DNA of 11,196 bases from JBLRWS01 sp047921075 (GCA_047921075.1 JBLRWS010000071.1:1-11196), one strand, 5' to 3'; shown: positions 1 to 7,804, counted from the first letter of the stretch. Notes: generated by a model not told the origin, from the letters alone. Translations and numbers: made by a program.

Positions 1-49
1 CCAGAAACCCTAAGGTAATGATTCTTTCTTTTAATTTGTCAGGAAGCGG

Positions 50-241
50 TTAAAAATGACCTGGAGTATTATTTGAAATGTGCTGAATAGTATACTCAAA
101 ATCTTTCCAGTCGGAATTTAATGCGGAGTCTAACATCGCCAGGTTTACCGTGGCAATATTTACCACAGATCGCAGATTTTTCAAAACTTTTATTGCCTTA
201 ACTGAAGTTGGCAGTTTACAATAGGTGTTGAAATTATCCAC
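50..241 (-). pseudogene. Fragment of a PIN-domain (VapC-like) toxin
   Basis: This short frame reads as the middle-to-C-terminal part of a PIN-domain ribonuclease of the kind found in Bacteroidota-type genomes. The stretch from about residue 15 to 53 (AIKVLKNLRSVV, then LDSALNSDWKDFEYTIQH) resembles the family's segment leading into the D-F-E-D-A-I-Q acidic motif, here altered to KDFEYTIQH. The N-terminal half with the first catalytic Asp is absent, because an in-frame stop lies at 254-256, and the usual following segment (an I-x-T-R-N-like strand) is missing before the TAA at 50-52. The only available start is a GTG at 239-241 with no ribosome site. I read it as a decayed toxin gene next to an intact VapBC pair. 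It could instead be a chance frame, since the match is from memory of the family and not from an alignment. Confidence 0.45.
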
Positions 242-311
242 CCAAGATTCAAACTAATGAAAACCATTTTACACGTTTGATTCATCCGAAACCTCAATCA
301 GATTCGTTTCG

Positions 312-710
312 TTACACCCAAACAATCTCAACTTCTTGCTCAAATTGTTGAAATTCCCGGTCACCGGTTACAAGTTCTCCACCGGATTGTTTGGCAAGTG
401 CAGCCGCAAAACAATCAGCATAAGAAATACCACCCTGTTTTTTGAACCCGGCGGCAAGCCGTGCAAGTTTCCAGTCAACTGAAACTGGTTTAATATTCAT
501 GGAATGCACTTTTTCTATAAGTTCATCAGCAATTTTTTCTGATCTGGCCCGAGCATAACTGTACCAGATTTCACCCAGGTTAATTACCGAAATCTTCATC
601 TCACAATTATTCTTAAGTGCATCTACAATCAATTTTTCGATCTTTTCAGCAGATGGCTCATTTTCAAAAAATGCCACAACCGGCCAACTGTCAAATATGA
701 TCGGCTTCAT
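312..710 (-). CDS. vapC: VapC-family PIN-domain toxin (ribonuclease)
   Basis: The protein is a 132-residue PIN-domain endoribonuclease, the toxin half of a type II toxin-antitoxin pair that acts in the cytoplasm, usually on tRNA or rRNA. The four acidic residues of the metal site are visible: D7 in IIFDSWPVVAFF, E47 in NLGEIWY, D99 in ISYADCFAAALA and D117 in LVTGDREF. The length is normal for the family. I place the start at the ATG at 708-710, since a purine-rich GAGAGAG lies just upstream. A longer reading from 740 would add ten Lys/Glu-rich residues and deepen the overlap. The gene overlaps the end of the AbrB-type antitoxin gene by 20 bp, the usual antitoxin-then-toxin order with translational coupling. 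The family call is firm; the RNA target cannot be told from sequence. Confidence 0.88.
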   Translation of the reverse strand: MKPIIFDSWPVVAFFENEPSAEKIEKLIVDALKNNCEMKISVINLGEIWYSYARARSEKIADELIEKVHSMNIKPVSVDWKLARLAAGFKKQGGISYADCFAAALAKQSGGELVTGDREFQQFEQEVEIVWV

Positions 711-930
711 TTTCTCTCTCTTTTTTTCGCTCCCCTTCAAGTATGGTTAATGCTCCCGAACCTTTTGTAATTCCGCGCAATTCACCTACATAATCGGCTG
801 TAACCGGAGTTAATACTATCTTTCCACCCTCATCTTTTACACGAATGGTTGTTCCCGTTGTGATGTCGTATTTCTTACGCAACTTTGCGGGAATTACTAT
901 TTGACCTTTTTTAGTGATCGTTGTCTTCAT
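691..930 (-). CDS. vapB: VapB-type antitoxin, SpoVT/AbrB domain
   Basis: The product is a 79-residue antitoxin. Residues 3-45 form a SpoVT/AbrB (MazE-like) swapped-hairpin DNA-binding domain, with the signature TITKKGQIVIPAKLRKKY followed by a G-T-x-I-x-V strand. The remaining, highly charged tail (about 46-79) is the part that in this family folds over the toxin's active site. A clear AGGAG (plus-strand 936-940) sits 5 nt before the ATG, which fixes the start. The gene lies immediately upstream of, and overlaps by 20 bp, the PIN-domain toxin gene. By analogy with known VapBC systems the complex probably represses its own promoter, for which a candidate lies at 961-989. Confidence 0.88.
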   Translation of the reverse strand: MKTTITKKGQIVIPAKLRKKYDITTGTTIRVKDEGGKIVLTPVTADYVGELRGITKGSGALTILEGERKKERENEADHI

Positions 931-960
931 GTCAGCTCCTCTTTTTTAGCAATATAACGA

Positions 961-989
961 ATTGTAGTAATAATAATTATGGCTTACAA
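961..989 (-). promoter_or_regulatory. Putative vapBC promoter with internal palindrome
   Basis: On the minus strand a TTGTAA (plus 984-989) is followed, after a 17-nt spacer, by TACAAT (plus 961-966), a reasonable housekeeping-type -35/-10 pair about 30 nt ahead of the vapB start. The spacer contains the perfect 8-bp palindrome ATAATTAT (973-980), a plausible operator for the AbrB-type antitoxin. The region is AT-rich, so chance matches are easy. Confidence 0.4.
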
Positions 990-994
990 ATTAT

Positions 995-1163
995 GCACGT
1001 ATTACGTTTAAAAAAGTGCTACATCAGCATATTTATACCCTCCCCTTTAGTGGGCTTTGTACGTAGATTCTACCGGTAGCTAATCATTGCTCATAACAAA
1101 GATGGGAGATCGTGGGTCAGGGCCCGCGATCACTTAAGCAAGGTTTTTACTTTTATCTGTATT
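995..1163. other. Gene-free spacer
   Basis: I see no coding frame with recognisable content here. It holds a perfect 10-bp palindrome, CTACCGGTAG (1070-1079), and a 9-bp hairpin, GATCGTGGG / CCCGCGATC with a 6-nt loop and one wobble pair (1108-1131). The hairpin is not followed directly by a T-run on either strand, so it is not a convincing terminator. The stretch separates the toxin-antitoxin pair from the pyrB remnant and may itself be decayed sequence. Confidence 0.5.
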
Positions 1164-1259
1164 CTAAACCCTCACCCCACCGCTCAACAAATACAACACC
1201 GCCATCCGCACCGCCACGCCGTTGGTAACCTGATTCAGGATAACATCAAGGGCGTTGCC
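1164..1259 (-). pseudogene. pyrB: 3' remnant of pyrB (aspartate carbamoyltransferase)
   Basis: On the minus strand, ending at a TAG at 1164-1166, 31 codons encode the extreme C-terminus of the aspartate carbamoyltransferase catalytic chain. The near-invariant final helix motif VILNQVTNGVAVRMA, followed by VLYLLSGG, is unmistakable for the family. The frame stays open to 1325, but the residues upstream of about 1259 (for example AGVRVPRQGKCTG) no longer resemble PyrB and there is no start codon. A stop lies at 1326-1328, and the remaining nine-tenths of the gene would occupy sequence now belonging to uvrA on the other strand. It is therefore a tail left by a deletion or recombination, and a functional copy must be elsewhere if the cell makes pyrimidines. 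Confidence 0.8.
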
Positions 1260-1312
1260 GGCCCCCGTACATTTCCCCTGCCGCGGAACGCGCACCCCAG
1301 CAAAATGTTTCT

Positions 1313-1320
1313 TATTTTTG
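1313..1320 (+). promoter_or_regulatory. Possible Bacteroidota-type -7 element for uvrA
   Basis: TATTTTTG matches the TAnnTTTG -7 element used by the Bacteroidota primary sigma factor. Transcription from it would begin near 1326, past the dead-end ATG at 1321 and about 25 nt before the TTG start of uvrA. No TTG-like -33 element lies at the expected distance, so this is only a candidate. Confidence 0.25.
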
Positions 1321-1350
1321 ATGGTTTAACCCGCAATCAACATTCCCCTT

Positions 1351-4206
1351 TTGCAAGAGCATATCATTCTTCGAGGCGCCCGCGAGCATAATCTCAAAAA
1401 CATCGATATCGACATCCCACGCGAGAAGCTGGTGGTTTTTACCGGGCTCTCCGGATCGGGAAAGTCCTCCCTCGCCTTCGATACCATCTACGCCGAGGGG
1501 CAGCGCCGGTTTTTGGAATCGCTCTCGGCCTATGCGCGGCAGTTTATCGGGATGATGGAACGGCCCGAAATTGATTTTATCGACGGACTCTCCCCGGTGA
1601 TCTCCATCGATCAGAAGACCACCAACCGCAATCCCCGCTCCACGGTGGGAACCGTTACCGAAATTTACGACTTCTTGCGGCTGCTCTACGCCCGCACCGC
1701 CATCCCCTACTCCTACCTGTCGGGCAACAAGATGGAAAAACAGACCTCCGATCAGATTGTGGAGGCGATTATGCAGATCGGCGAAGGCACCAAGGCGTAC
1801 TGCATGGCACCGGTGGTTCGCGGGCGCAAGGGGCACTATCGCGAACTGTTCGAACAGATCCAGAAACAGGGGTTTGTAAAAGCCCGGGTTGACGGTGAGT
1901 TGATCGACCTGGAAGGTGAAATCAAGCTCGATCGCTACAAAACGCATAATATTGACGTGGTGGTCGATCGTTTTGTGATCAGCCAAAAGAGCGAATCGCG
2001 TATCTCCGAAAGCGTTCACATGGCGCTGGAGATGGCCGACGGCAACCTCATTCTCGGCATTCAAAAAGAGGGGGCTATCACCGACAAGGTCTACTCAAAA
2101 AATCTCTACGACCCCGAAAGCGGCCTCTCCTACGAAGATCCCGCCCCAAATCTTTTCTCCTTCAACTCGCCCTACGGCGCTTGCAAGGCGTGCAACGGAC
2201 TCGGCTACCGCTATGATGTGAGCCGCCAGCTGGTGATTCCCAACCCCGATGAGTCGATTCGCGACGGCGGGCTCCGCTTCTTCGGCAAACCGCGCGACAT
2301 TTTTGTTTTCAAGCAGCTGAACGCCGTGCTTGACCAAGAGGGTTTCGACTTCGATACGCCGCTCAGAAAGATGCCCGAAGAGACGCTGGCACTTCTTTTT
2401 GATGGCGGCGGTGATCGAAAATTTAACGTCAGCTACGACTTTAAAGACAGCAACGTTACCTACAAGCATCGGTTTGCGGGTATTCGCTCCATCATTCGCG
2501 AGCAGTACGAAGAGAGCAAATCGAACAAGCAGCGCGACAAGGCGAAAGCGTACCTTTCCAAAGTAACCTGCCCCGAATGCGGCGGCGGACGTCTGAACAG
2601 AGAGGCACTCTCGTACAAGCTGGGCGGATACGCCATTCATGATCTGGTCGCACAGGATATTCGTTCGCTGCGGCACACCATCGGCTCGCTGGAGCTGAAC
2701 AAACGCCAGCGCATCATCGGCCAGCAAGTGCTCAAGGAGGTGATCGACCGCATCGATTTTCTTCTGAATGTAGGGCTCGATTACCTCACACTCGACCGCG
2801 AAGCGCAGACCCTGAGCGGCGGCGAAGCACAACGCATCCGGCTGGCCACACAGATCGGCACGCAGCTGGTGGGCGTTTTGTACATACTGGATGAACCGAG
2901 CATCGGGCTGCATCAGCGCGATAATATCAAACTCATTCGCTCGCTCGAAACGCTGCGCGACCTGGGCAACTCGGTGATTGTGGTAGAGCACGACCGGGAG
3001 ACGATCGAATCGGCCGATTACGTGGTAGACCTTGGGCCGGGCGCGGGCACACAAGGCGGGTATGTGGTAACCAAAGGCACGCCCGACGAGCTCGACCCCG
3101 ACGCATTGACCACCCAATTTCTTCGCAATGAGAAACGAATCCCCTACCCCGAAACGCGACGAACGGGCAGCGGCAAAACCGTAGCGCTGCGCAACGCACG
3201 GGGCAACAACCTGAACCATGTAGATCTGGAGATTCCCCTCGGCACGTTCATCTGCGTAACCGGCGTGAGCGGCAGCGGCAAAAGTTCGCTCATCAACCAG
3301 ACGCTCGTACCCATCCTTTCGAACGAATTTTACCGCTCCAAAGACGTTCCCCTGCCGTACGATTCTATAGAGGGGCTCTCGAATGTAGATAAAATCATCT
3401 CCATCGATCAGAGCCCGATCGGGCGTACGCCGCGCTCCAACCCCGGCACCTACACCAAAGTGTTCGATCATATCCGTTCGCTATTCGCCGAACTGCCCGA
3501 GTCAAAAATCAGGGGCTACGATCAGGGCCGCTTCTCCTTCAATGTAAAAGGCGGGCGGTGCGAAACGTGCCAGGGAGACGGTGTTCGGAAGATTGAGATG
3601 AATTTCCTGCCCGATGTGTACGTCACTTGCGAAACGTGCAACGGCAAACGGTACAACCGGGAGACGCTGCAAATCCATTATAAGGGCAAAACGATCTCCG
3701 ATGTACTGCAGATGCCGATCAGCGAAGCGGTCAACTTTTTTGATGCGGTTCCATCCATCAAACGGAAGCTCAAGACACTCTGCTCGGTCGGCCTGGGCTA
3801 TCTCACGCTCGGCCAGTCCAGCACCACATTGAGCGGTGGCGAGGCGCAGCGAATCAAACTATCGAGGGAGCTTTCGAAAATAGGCACGGGTGATACGCTC
3901 TATGTGATGGACGAGCCAACCACGGGCCTCCACTTTCAGGATGTAAAGATGCTGGTGGATGTAATTCAGAAACTGGTTGACAAAGGCAATACCGTTATCG
4001 TAATTGAGCACAACCTCGATTTGGTTAAGGCAGCCGACCACATTATCGACCTCGGCCCGGAAGGCGGCGGTGGCGGTGGAGAGATTGTGGCAGAGGGCCC
4101 TCCCGAAGCGATTGCCGAAGTGGAAACGAGCCATACCGGCCGGTATCTGAAGCTGGAATTTGAGCGCGATACCCGCACCGAAAAAAGTGCAAAGCAGGCC
4201 ACCTGA
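1351..4206 (+). CDS. uvrA: Excinuclease ABC subunit UvrA
   Basis: UvrA is the damage-sensing ATPase of UvrABC nucleotide excision repair; dimers scan DNA in the cytoplasm and load UvrB. The 951-residue protein is full length (E. coli 940). Walker A motifs are at 32-39 (GLSGSGKS) and 638-645 (GVSGSGKS), ABC signatures LSGGEAQRI at about 488 and 827, and Walker B motifs ILDEP at 512-516 and VMDEP at 852-856. The C-terminal zinc finger is intact (C737/C740 and C760/C763), and an internal C407-P-E-C410 is present. The first zinc module keeps C278/C281, but the partner pair is replaced by a segment around Y253-D-P-E256. The only usable start is TTG at 1351; the ATG at 1321 is closed by TAA two codons later, and no ribosome site is visible. 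Family homology begins almost at once after the TTG, so little is missing. The gene has no partner uvr gene nearby. Confidence 0.97.
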   Translation: MQEHIILRGAREHNLKNIDIDIPREKLVVFTGLSGSGKSSLAFDTIYAEGQRRFLESLSAYARQFIGMMERPEIDFIDGLSPVISIDQKTTNRNPRSTVGTVTEIYDFLRLLYARTAIPYSYLSGNKMEKQTSDQIVEAIMQIGEGTKAYCMAPVVRGRKGHYRELFEQIQKQGFVKARVDGELIDLEGEIKLDRYKTHNIDVVVDRFVISQKSESRISESVHMALEMADGNLILGIQKEGAITDKVYSKNLYDPESGLSYEDPAPNLFSFNSPYGACKACNGLGYRYDVSRQLVIPNPDESIRDGGLRFFGKPRDIFVFKQLNAVLDQEGFDFDTPLRKMPEETLALLFDGGGDRKFNVSYDFKDSNVTYKHRFAGIRSIIREQYEESKSNKQRDKAKAYLSKVTCPECGGGRLNREALSYKLGGYAIHDLVAQDIRSLRHTIGSLELNKRQRIIGQQVLKEVIDRIDFLLNVGLDYLTLDREAQTLSGGEAQRIRLATQIGTQLVGVLYILDEPSIGLHQRDNIKLIRSLETLRDLGNSVIVVEHDRETIESADYVVDLGPGAGTQGGYVVTKGTPDELDPDALTTQFLRNEKRIPYPETRRTGSGKTVALRNARGNNLNHVDLEIPLGTFICVTGVSGSGKSSLINQTLVPILSNEFYRSKDVPLPYDSIEGLSNVDKIISIDQSPIGRTPRSNPGTYTKVFDHIRSLFAELPESKIRGYDQGRFSFNVKGGRCETCQGDGVRKIEMNFLPDVYVTCETCNGKRYNRETLQIHYKGKTISDVLQMPISEAVNFFDAVPSIKRKLKTLCSVGLGYLTLGQSSTTLSGGEAQRIKLSRELSKIGTGDTLYVMDEPTTGLHFQDVKMLVDVIQKLVDKGNTVIVIEHNLDLVKAADHIIDLGPEGGGGGGEIVAEGPPEAIAEVETSHTGRYLKLEFERDTRTEKSAKQAT

Positions 4207-4245
4207 GGTTGTTCCCCTCCTACTTTCTCTGTATTATTAAGGCTG

Positions 4246-4803
4246 ATGAAAAAAAGCCTCTCACATAACATGCGGCAGCTCGTTACAGCGCTTTTGCTGG
4301 TCGGTCTTTCCGGCCACCTGCTGCTGCCCTATTTCGGTCAGGCGCAGAAGGCCGCCTTCTCGCAGTGGTTGCACCATAATGTAGTACCTACTAATGGCGA
4401 CCAGGACCGTGAGTTGCGTGATGCCATCCGCAGCCTTCCGGCTACATCTTCCAGTTTTCAGGCTCTTGTTCATAACGCAACAGAGCTGGTCAATAACAAT
4501 AAAGACAAGTTCCGGATGTTGCCGCTTTCCGGCGATCAGCCCGCTGATCGCATGTCGTTCTGGCTGGTGGATCAATGGAGCCATTTTCATCATCATAAAA
4601 CCGGGCAAAATGCACTTCTGCCCGATGCGTTATCGCAAACATTTAAGTGGGTACACCAACCCGGAGCGGTACTGTCTGCCGCGGCGGCGTTCCGTACCCT
4701 GCCGGTTCCCGGCCTCACAGCGGAATGGCTGACGCAACGTTCCGTTCGCGCAACGCTGTGGCTGCCGCCACTGGTAAGCGGTATCAGCATCAACGCCCCG
4801 TAG
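4246..4803 (+). CDS. Small exported or membrane-anchored protein of unknown function
   Basis: I do not recognise this 185-residue protein. It begins with a basic stretch (MKKSLSHNMRQ) and a hydrophobic segment at about 11-31, ending near LLPYFGQAQKA. This could be a signal peptide cut after a small residue or an uncleaved anchor, so the rest probably lies in the periplasm. The body is soluble-looking, with a histidine-rich patch (HFHHHK, about 113-118), a D/E/R stretch near 52-61, and a C-terminal end rich in Leu and Pro (LWLPPLVSGISINAP). There are no cysteines, so it is not a lipoprotein. A weak AAGG lies just ahead of the ATG. It starts 39 bp after uvrA in the same direction with no terminator between, so it may be transcribed with uvrA. 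A true coding gene is likely because the frame is long, has a plausible start and signal, and leaves no gap otherwise. Confidence 0.65.
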   Translation: MKKSLSHNMRQLVTALLLVGLSGHLLLPYFGQAQKAAFSQWLHHNVVPTNGDQDRELRDAIRSLPATSSSFQALVHNATELVNNNKDKFRMLPLSGDQPADRMSFWLVDQWSHFHHHKTGQNALLPDALSQTFKWVHQPGAVLSAAAAFRTLPVPGLTAEWLTQRSVRATLWLPPLVSGISINAP

Positions 4804-4918
4804 CGAATACGCCTCTCCCTCACCATTTTTCTGCACTCTTTAACTGTACCCGGCTGTTACACCTACTACAGGCGTAATGGCACGATGTGGGTATCTATTT
4901 TAAAACCAACATTTGACC

Positions 4919-6730
4919 ATGAAAAAGCAAAACAACGGATTTAAGATCGTAATGATCGCTCTTTTCGTCATTATGACGGGGTATTACCTTTTTCCGAGCA
5001 TTCAGTTGATGCTCGAAAATCGTCATATTGAGAACCTGCCGGAAGCCGAGCGGGTTCAGTACCTGGCTGAAAACCGCGAAAAGCTGCAAAACCTTCAGGA
5101 GCGTTCACTCTCTCTGGGGCTGGACCTGCAGGGCGGTATGTATGTAACACTTGAGGTGGGCATAGCCCAGCTCGTACTCGAACTGGCCGGCGATTTTGCC
5201 GATGCCGAGCTCGAAGATGTCATTCGAACCGCTGAAGAGCGCTCGCTGGAACAGCGAACCGATTTTATCGATGAATTCAGGAGTGAGTTTGAACAGCGTG
5301 ACCCCAACGCCATGCTGAGCCGCTACTACCGCTCGGATGCCGAAAATATCACCCGCCGCTCTACCAATGGCGAAGTGATCGCCTTCCTGCGCAACCAGAG
5401 AAATCAGGCTGTGGAGCGGGCGATGGAAATTGTACGGACGCGGGTTGACCGCTTTGGTGTGACCGAGCCCTCCATCCTGCAGCAGGGCAACAACCGACTG
5501 GTTGTGGAGCTGCCCGGTGTGGATGATGAGCAGCGGGTACGAAACCTGTTGCGTGGAACTGCCCGGCTGGAGTTTCGCCTGTCGGCCGATGCCGATGAAA
5601 TGATGGGCGCCCGGCGCGATATCGTCGAGTTTTTCTCATCCGAACAGGCCGAAGATCTCCGCAATGGCAGTGAAAATCCGCTGATGGAAGTACTGAATGT
5701 GCAACAGGTGCGTAGCAACTACGTATTTGGCTTTGCCACCGGTGTAGATACGGCACGGGTGAACGAACTGATGCAACTGGACGAAGTACGAAACCGCCTC
5801 CCCCGAAATACCGAGCTGATGTGGGGCGCACAGCCGTTTGCCACCAGTGAAGGATTTGAGCTTTTTGAGCTGATTGGTGTTCGCAGCCAGATTGAGATGA
5901 CCGGCGATGTGGTATCGGAAGCGCGTGTCAGCTTCGATCCCAACACCAACGCTGCCGAAGTATCCATGACGATGGATTCGGAAGGTACCCGGCGGTGGTC
6001 CCGAATTACCGGCGCCAACATTGGGCGGCCGGTTGCCATTATTCTGGATGGCTACGTCTACTCCTACCCCACTGTGCAGACCCGCATCAGTAACGGACGG
6101 TCGTCCATTACCGGGCTCGGCGGTGTAAAAGAGGCGGAAGACCTTGTGAACATTCTGCTCTCGGGTGCCCTGCCCGCACCGCTCGAAATTATTGAAGAGC
6201 GCACCGTGGGTGCATCACTCGGTGAGGCCTCCATTAAGGCCGGCTTCTACTCGGTGTTGTTTGGGTTGACGATTGTGGCGCTGTTTATGATTGCCTACTA
6301 CCATGTGGGCGGAGGCATTGCCGATTTGGCACTGATCCTGAACATTATCTTTATTCTGGGGATTCTGGCCGGATTTAACGCCACACTCACATTGCCGGGT
6401 ATTGCCGGCATTGTATTGACGATCGGTATGGCGGTGGATGCCAACGTGCTGATCTTTGACCGTATACGGGAAGAGCTGCGGGCCGGTAAAACGCTGCGCG
6501 CCGCCATCGATAACGGATACGCCAACGCGATGAGCGCGATTGTGGATGCCAACGTGACCACCTTCTTTGTAGGGATGATTCTCTACAGCTTTGGAGTGGG
6601 CCCGATCAAGGGTTTTGCGGTTACACTGATGGCCGGTATTGTGGCCTCGCTGTTCAGCGCGATTGTGATCACCCGGGTGATCGTCGACTACCTGACGCGC
6701 GAAAAAACATCCAACGTCAGCTTCGGCTAA
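4919..6730 (+). CDS. secD: Protein translocase subunit SecD
   Basis: SecD is the larger part of the SecDF membrane motor, which uses the proton gradient to pull exported proteins out of the SecYEG channel on the periplasmic side. At 603 residues it is of normal length. An N-terminal membrane helix (about 8-28) is followed by the SecD hallmark L66-G-L-D-L-Q-G-G73 and a large periplasmic P1 region. A segment of the conserved repeat ending in GALPAPLEI precedes five membrane helices (from about 442 to 590). Helix 4 carries IGMAVDANVLIFDRIREE with D507, the equivalent of the Asp essential for proton-driven function. I start at the ATG at 4919; an in-frame TTG two codons earlier is possible but less likely. 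No ribosome site is evident. It is 38 bp ahead of secF and should form an operon with it. No yajC is present. Confidence 0.97.
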   Translation: MKKQNNGFKIVMIALFVIMTGYYLFPSIQLMLENRHIENLPEAERVQYLAENREKLQNLQERSLSLGLDLQGGMYVTLEVGIAQLVLELAGDFADAELEDVIRTAEERSLEQRTDFIDEFRSEFEQRDPNAMLSRYYRSDAENITRRSTNGEVIAFLRNQRNQAVERAMEIVRTRVDRFGVTEPSILQQGNNRLVVELPGVDDEQRVRNLLRGTARLEFRLSADADEMMGARRDIVEFFSSEQAEDLRNGSENPLMEVLNVQQVRSNYVFGFATGVDTARVNELMQLDEVRNRLPRNTELMWGAQPFATSEGFELFELIGVRSQIEMTGDVVSEARVSFDPNTNAAEVSMTMDSEGTRRWSRITGANIGRPVAIILDGYVYSYPTVQTRISNGRSSITGLGGVKEAEDLVNILLSGALPAPLEIIEERTVGASLGEASIKAGFYSVLFGLTIVALFMIAYYHVGGGIADLALILNIIFILGILAGFNATLTLPGIAGIVLTIGMAVDANVLIFDRIREELRAGKTLRAAIDNGYANAMSAIVDANVTTFFVGMILYSFGVGPIKGFAVTLMAGIVASLFSAIVITRVIVDYLTREKTSNVSFG

Positions 6731-6755
6731 TCGTCAATCAAAAACTTTTTTAATC

Positions 6756-6761
6756 AGAGGA
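6756..6761 (+). promoter_or_regulatory. Ribosome binding site of secF
   Basis: AGAGGA lies 7 nt before the ATG at 6769, one of the few clear Shine-Dalgarno sites in this window. It fixes the secF start. Confidence 0.6.
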
Positions 6762-6768
6762 CTTTATT

Positions 6769-7689
6769 ATGAGATGGTTTGAATCTCCAACATTTGATTT
6801 TATCAAGGCCCAGCAGATTGCCTATGTCATTTCCGGCGTTCTGTTTATCGGGTCTATTGTAGCAATCCTCACCATGGGACTTAACTACGGAATCGATTTC
6901 CGTGGCGGTAAGGAGTTTGTATTCGACTTCCAAAATGATGTGGATGTGGTAGAAATCCGCAGCCACCTTACCGAACCCCTGGGCGGAACCCCCGAACTGA
7001 AACTCTTTGGCGGCTCCAGCGACATTCTGCTGCGTACCGACAGAGAGGGCGACATCAGCGAAACCCAAAACCTGATTCTGGCTGAGCTTGCAACGCTCTA
7101 CCCCGACAACCCGGCAACCGTGATCAAAACCGACCTTGTGGGTCCGCGTTTTGCCGAAGACTTGAAGATGGCTGCAATGAATTCCATCCTGTTTGCGGTG
7201 GCCATTGTATTCATTTACATTCTGATCCGGTTTAAAGGGTGGTACTTTTCGGCCGGAGCGGTGGCGGCCCTGGTACACGACGTGGTGATTGTGCTCGGTA
7301 TCTTTACAGTTATTGAGCCGCTGGTGCCCTTCAACGTAACGATCGATCAGGCGTTAATTGCTGCGTTTCTGACCATTGTGGGATACTCCCTGAACGATAC
7401 CGTGGTGGTATTTGACCGGATTCGCGAAAACTCGCTGATCTACAAAACCATGGCGTTTAAGGATATGATTAACAAAAGCCTGAACGATACACTCAGCCGT
7501 ACGGTCATCACCTCGGTTACCACCTTGTTTGTAGTAACGGTGCTGTTTATATTCGGTGGAGAGGTTCTTAAAGGCTTTTCATTTGCACTTGTTGTAGGAG
7601 TTATTTTAGGTACCTACAGCTCGCTGTTTGTAGCCAGCTCGCTGGTTGTAGTATTGCAAGAGCGTGCTATGAAAGTAAAAGAAGCGTAA
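6769..7689 (+). CDS. secF: Protein translocase subunit SecF
   Basis: SecF is the smaller partner of SecD in the inner-membrane export motor. The 306-residue protein has the expected plan: a first membrane helix at about 17-37, then the SecF signature GLNYGIDFRGGKEF. A periplasmic domain (about 45-125) follows, and then five helices in the C-terminal half. Helix 4 contains TIVGYSLNDTVVVFDRIREN, the SecF counterpart of the SecD VDANV motif, with the conserved Asp. The final helices (GGEVLKGFSFALVVGVILG) and short basic tail (MKVKEA) are typical. secD and secF are separate genes here, as in E. coli, although many Bacteroidota carry them fused. The transcript closes with a hairpin terminator 9 bp past the stop. 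Confidence 0.97.
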   Translation: MRWFESPTFDFIKAQQIAYVISGVLFIGSIVAILTMGLNYGIDFRGGKEFVFDFQNDVDVVEIRSHLTEPLGGTPELKLFGGSSDILLRTDREGDISETQNLILAELATLYPDNPATVIKTDLVGPRFAEDLKMAAMNSILFAVAIVFIYILIRFKGWYFSAGAVAALVHDVVIVLGIFTVIEPLVPFNVTIDQALIAAFLTIVGYSLNDTVVVFDRIRENSLIYKTMAFKDMINKSLNDTLSRTVITSVTTLFVVTVLFIFGGEVLKGFSFALVVGVILGTYSSLFVASSLVVVLQERAMKVKEA

Positions 7690-7698
7690 TCAAGAATG

Positions 7699-7726
7699 GG
7701 TTCAGGCCATTGCCTGAACCTTTTCC
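7699..7726 (+). terminator. Rho-independent terminator of secDF
   Basis: A perfect 9-bp stem, GGTTCAGGC (7699-7707) and GCCTGAACC (7712-7720), with a 4-nt loop CATT, is followed at once by TTTTCC. It starts 9 nt after the secF stop and separates secDF from the STAS gene. Confidence 0.85.
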
Positions 7727-7804
7727 TGCCGATAATACGTACACATTTTTCCACACTGGCCACTATGCGCCTACACAAACAAATACTTAACCTGGACAAC
7801 CACT

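Noticed and set aside
1..49. Possible separate gene downstream of the PIN fragment on the minus strand (frame reading LPDKLKERIITLGFL)
   Set aside because: Only 16 codons fall in the window; too little to name or to call a gene.
1108..1131. Hairpin GATCGTGGG / CCCGCGATC considered as a terminator for the pyrB remnant or vapBC region
   Set aside because: No T-run follows directly on either strand and one pair is a wobble, so function cannot be supported.
2095..3471. Long open frame (458 codons) on the minus strand inside uvrA, and a second at 1312-2064
   Set aside because: Both lie opposite the fully conserved uvrA reading frame and their translations show no recognisable domain; they are by-products of codon bias.
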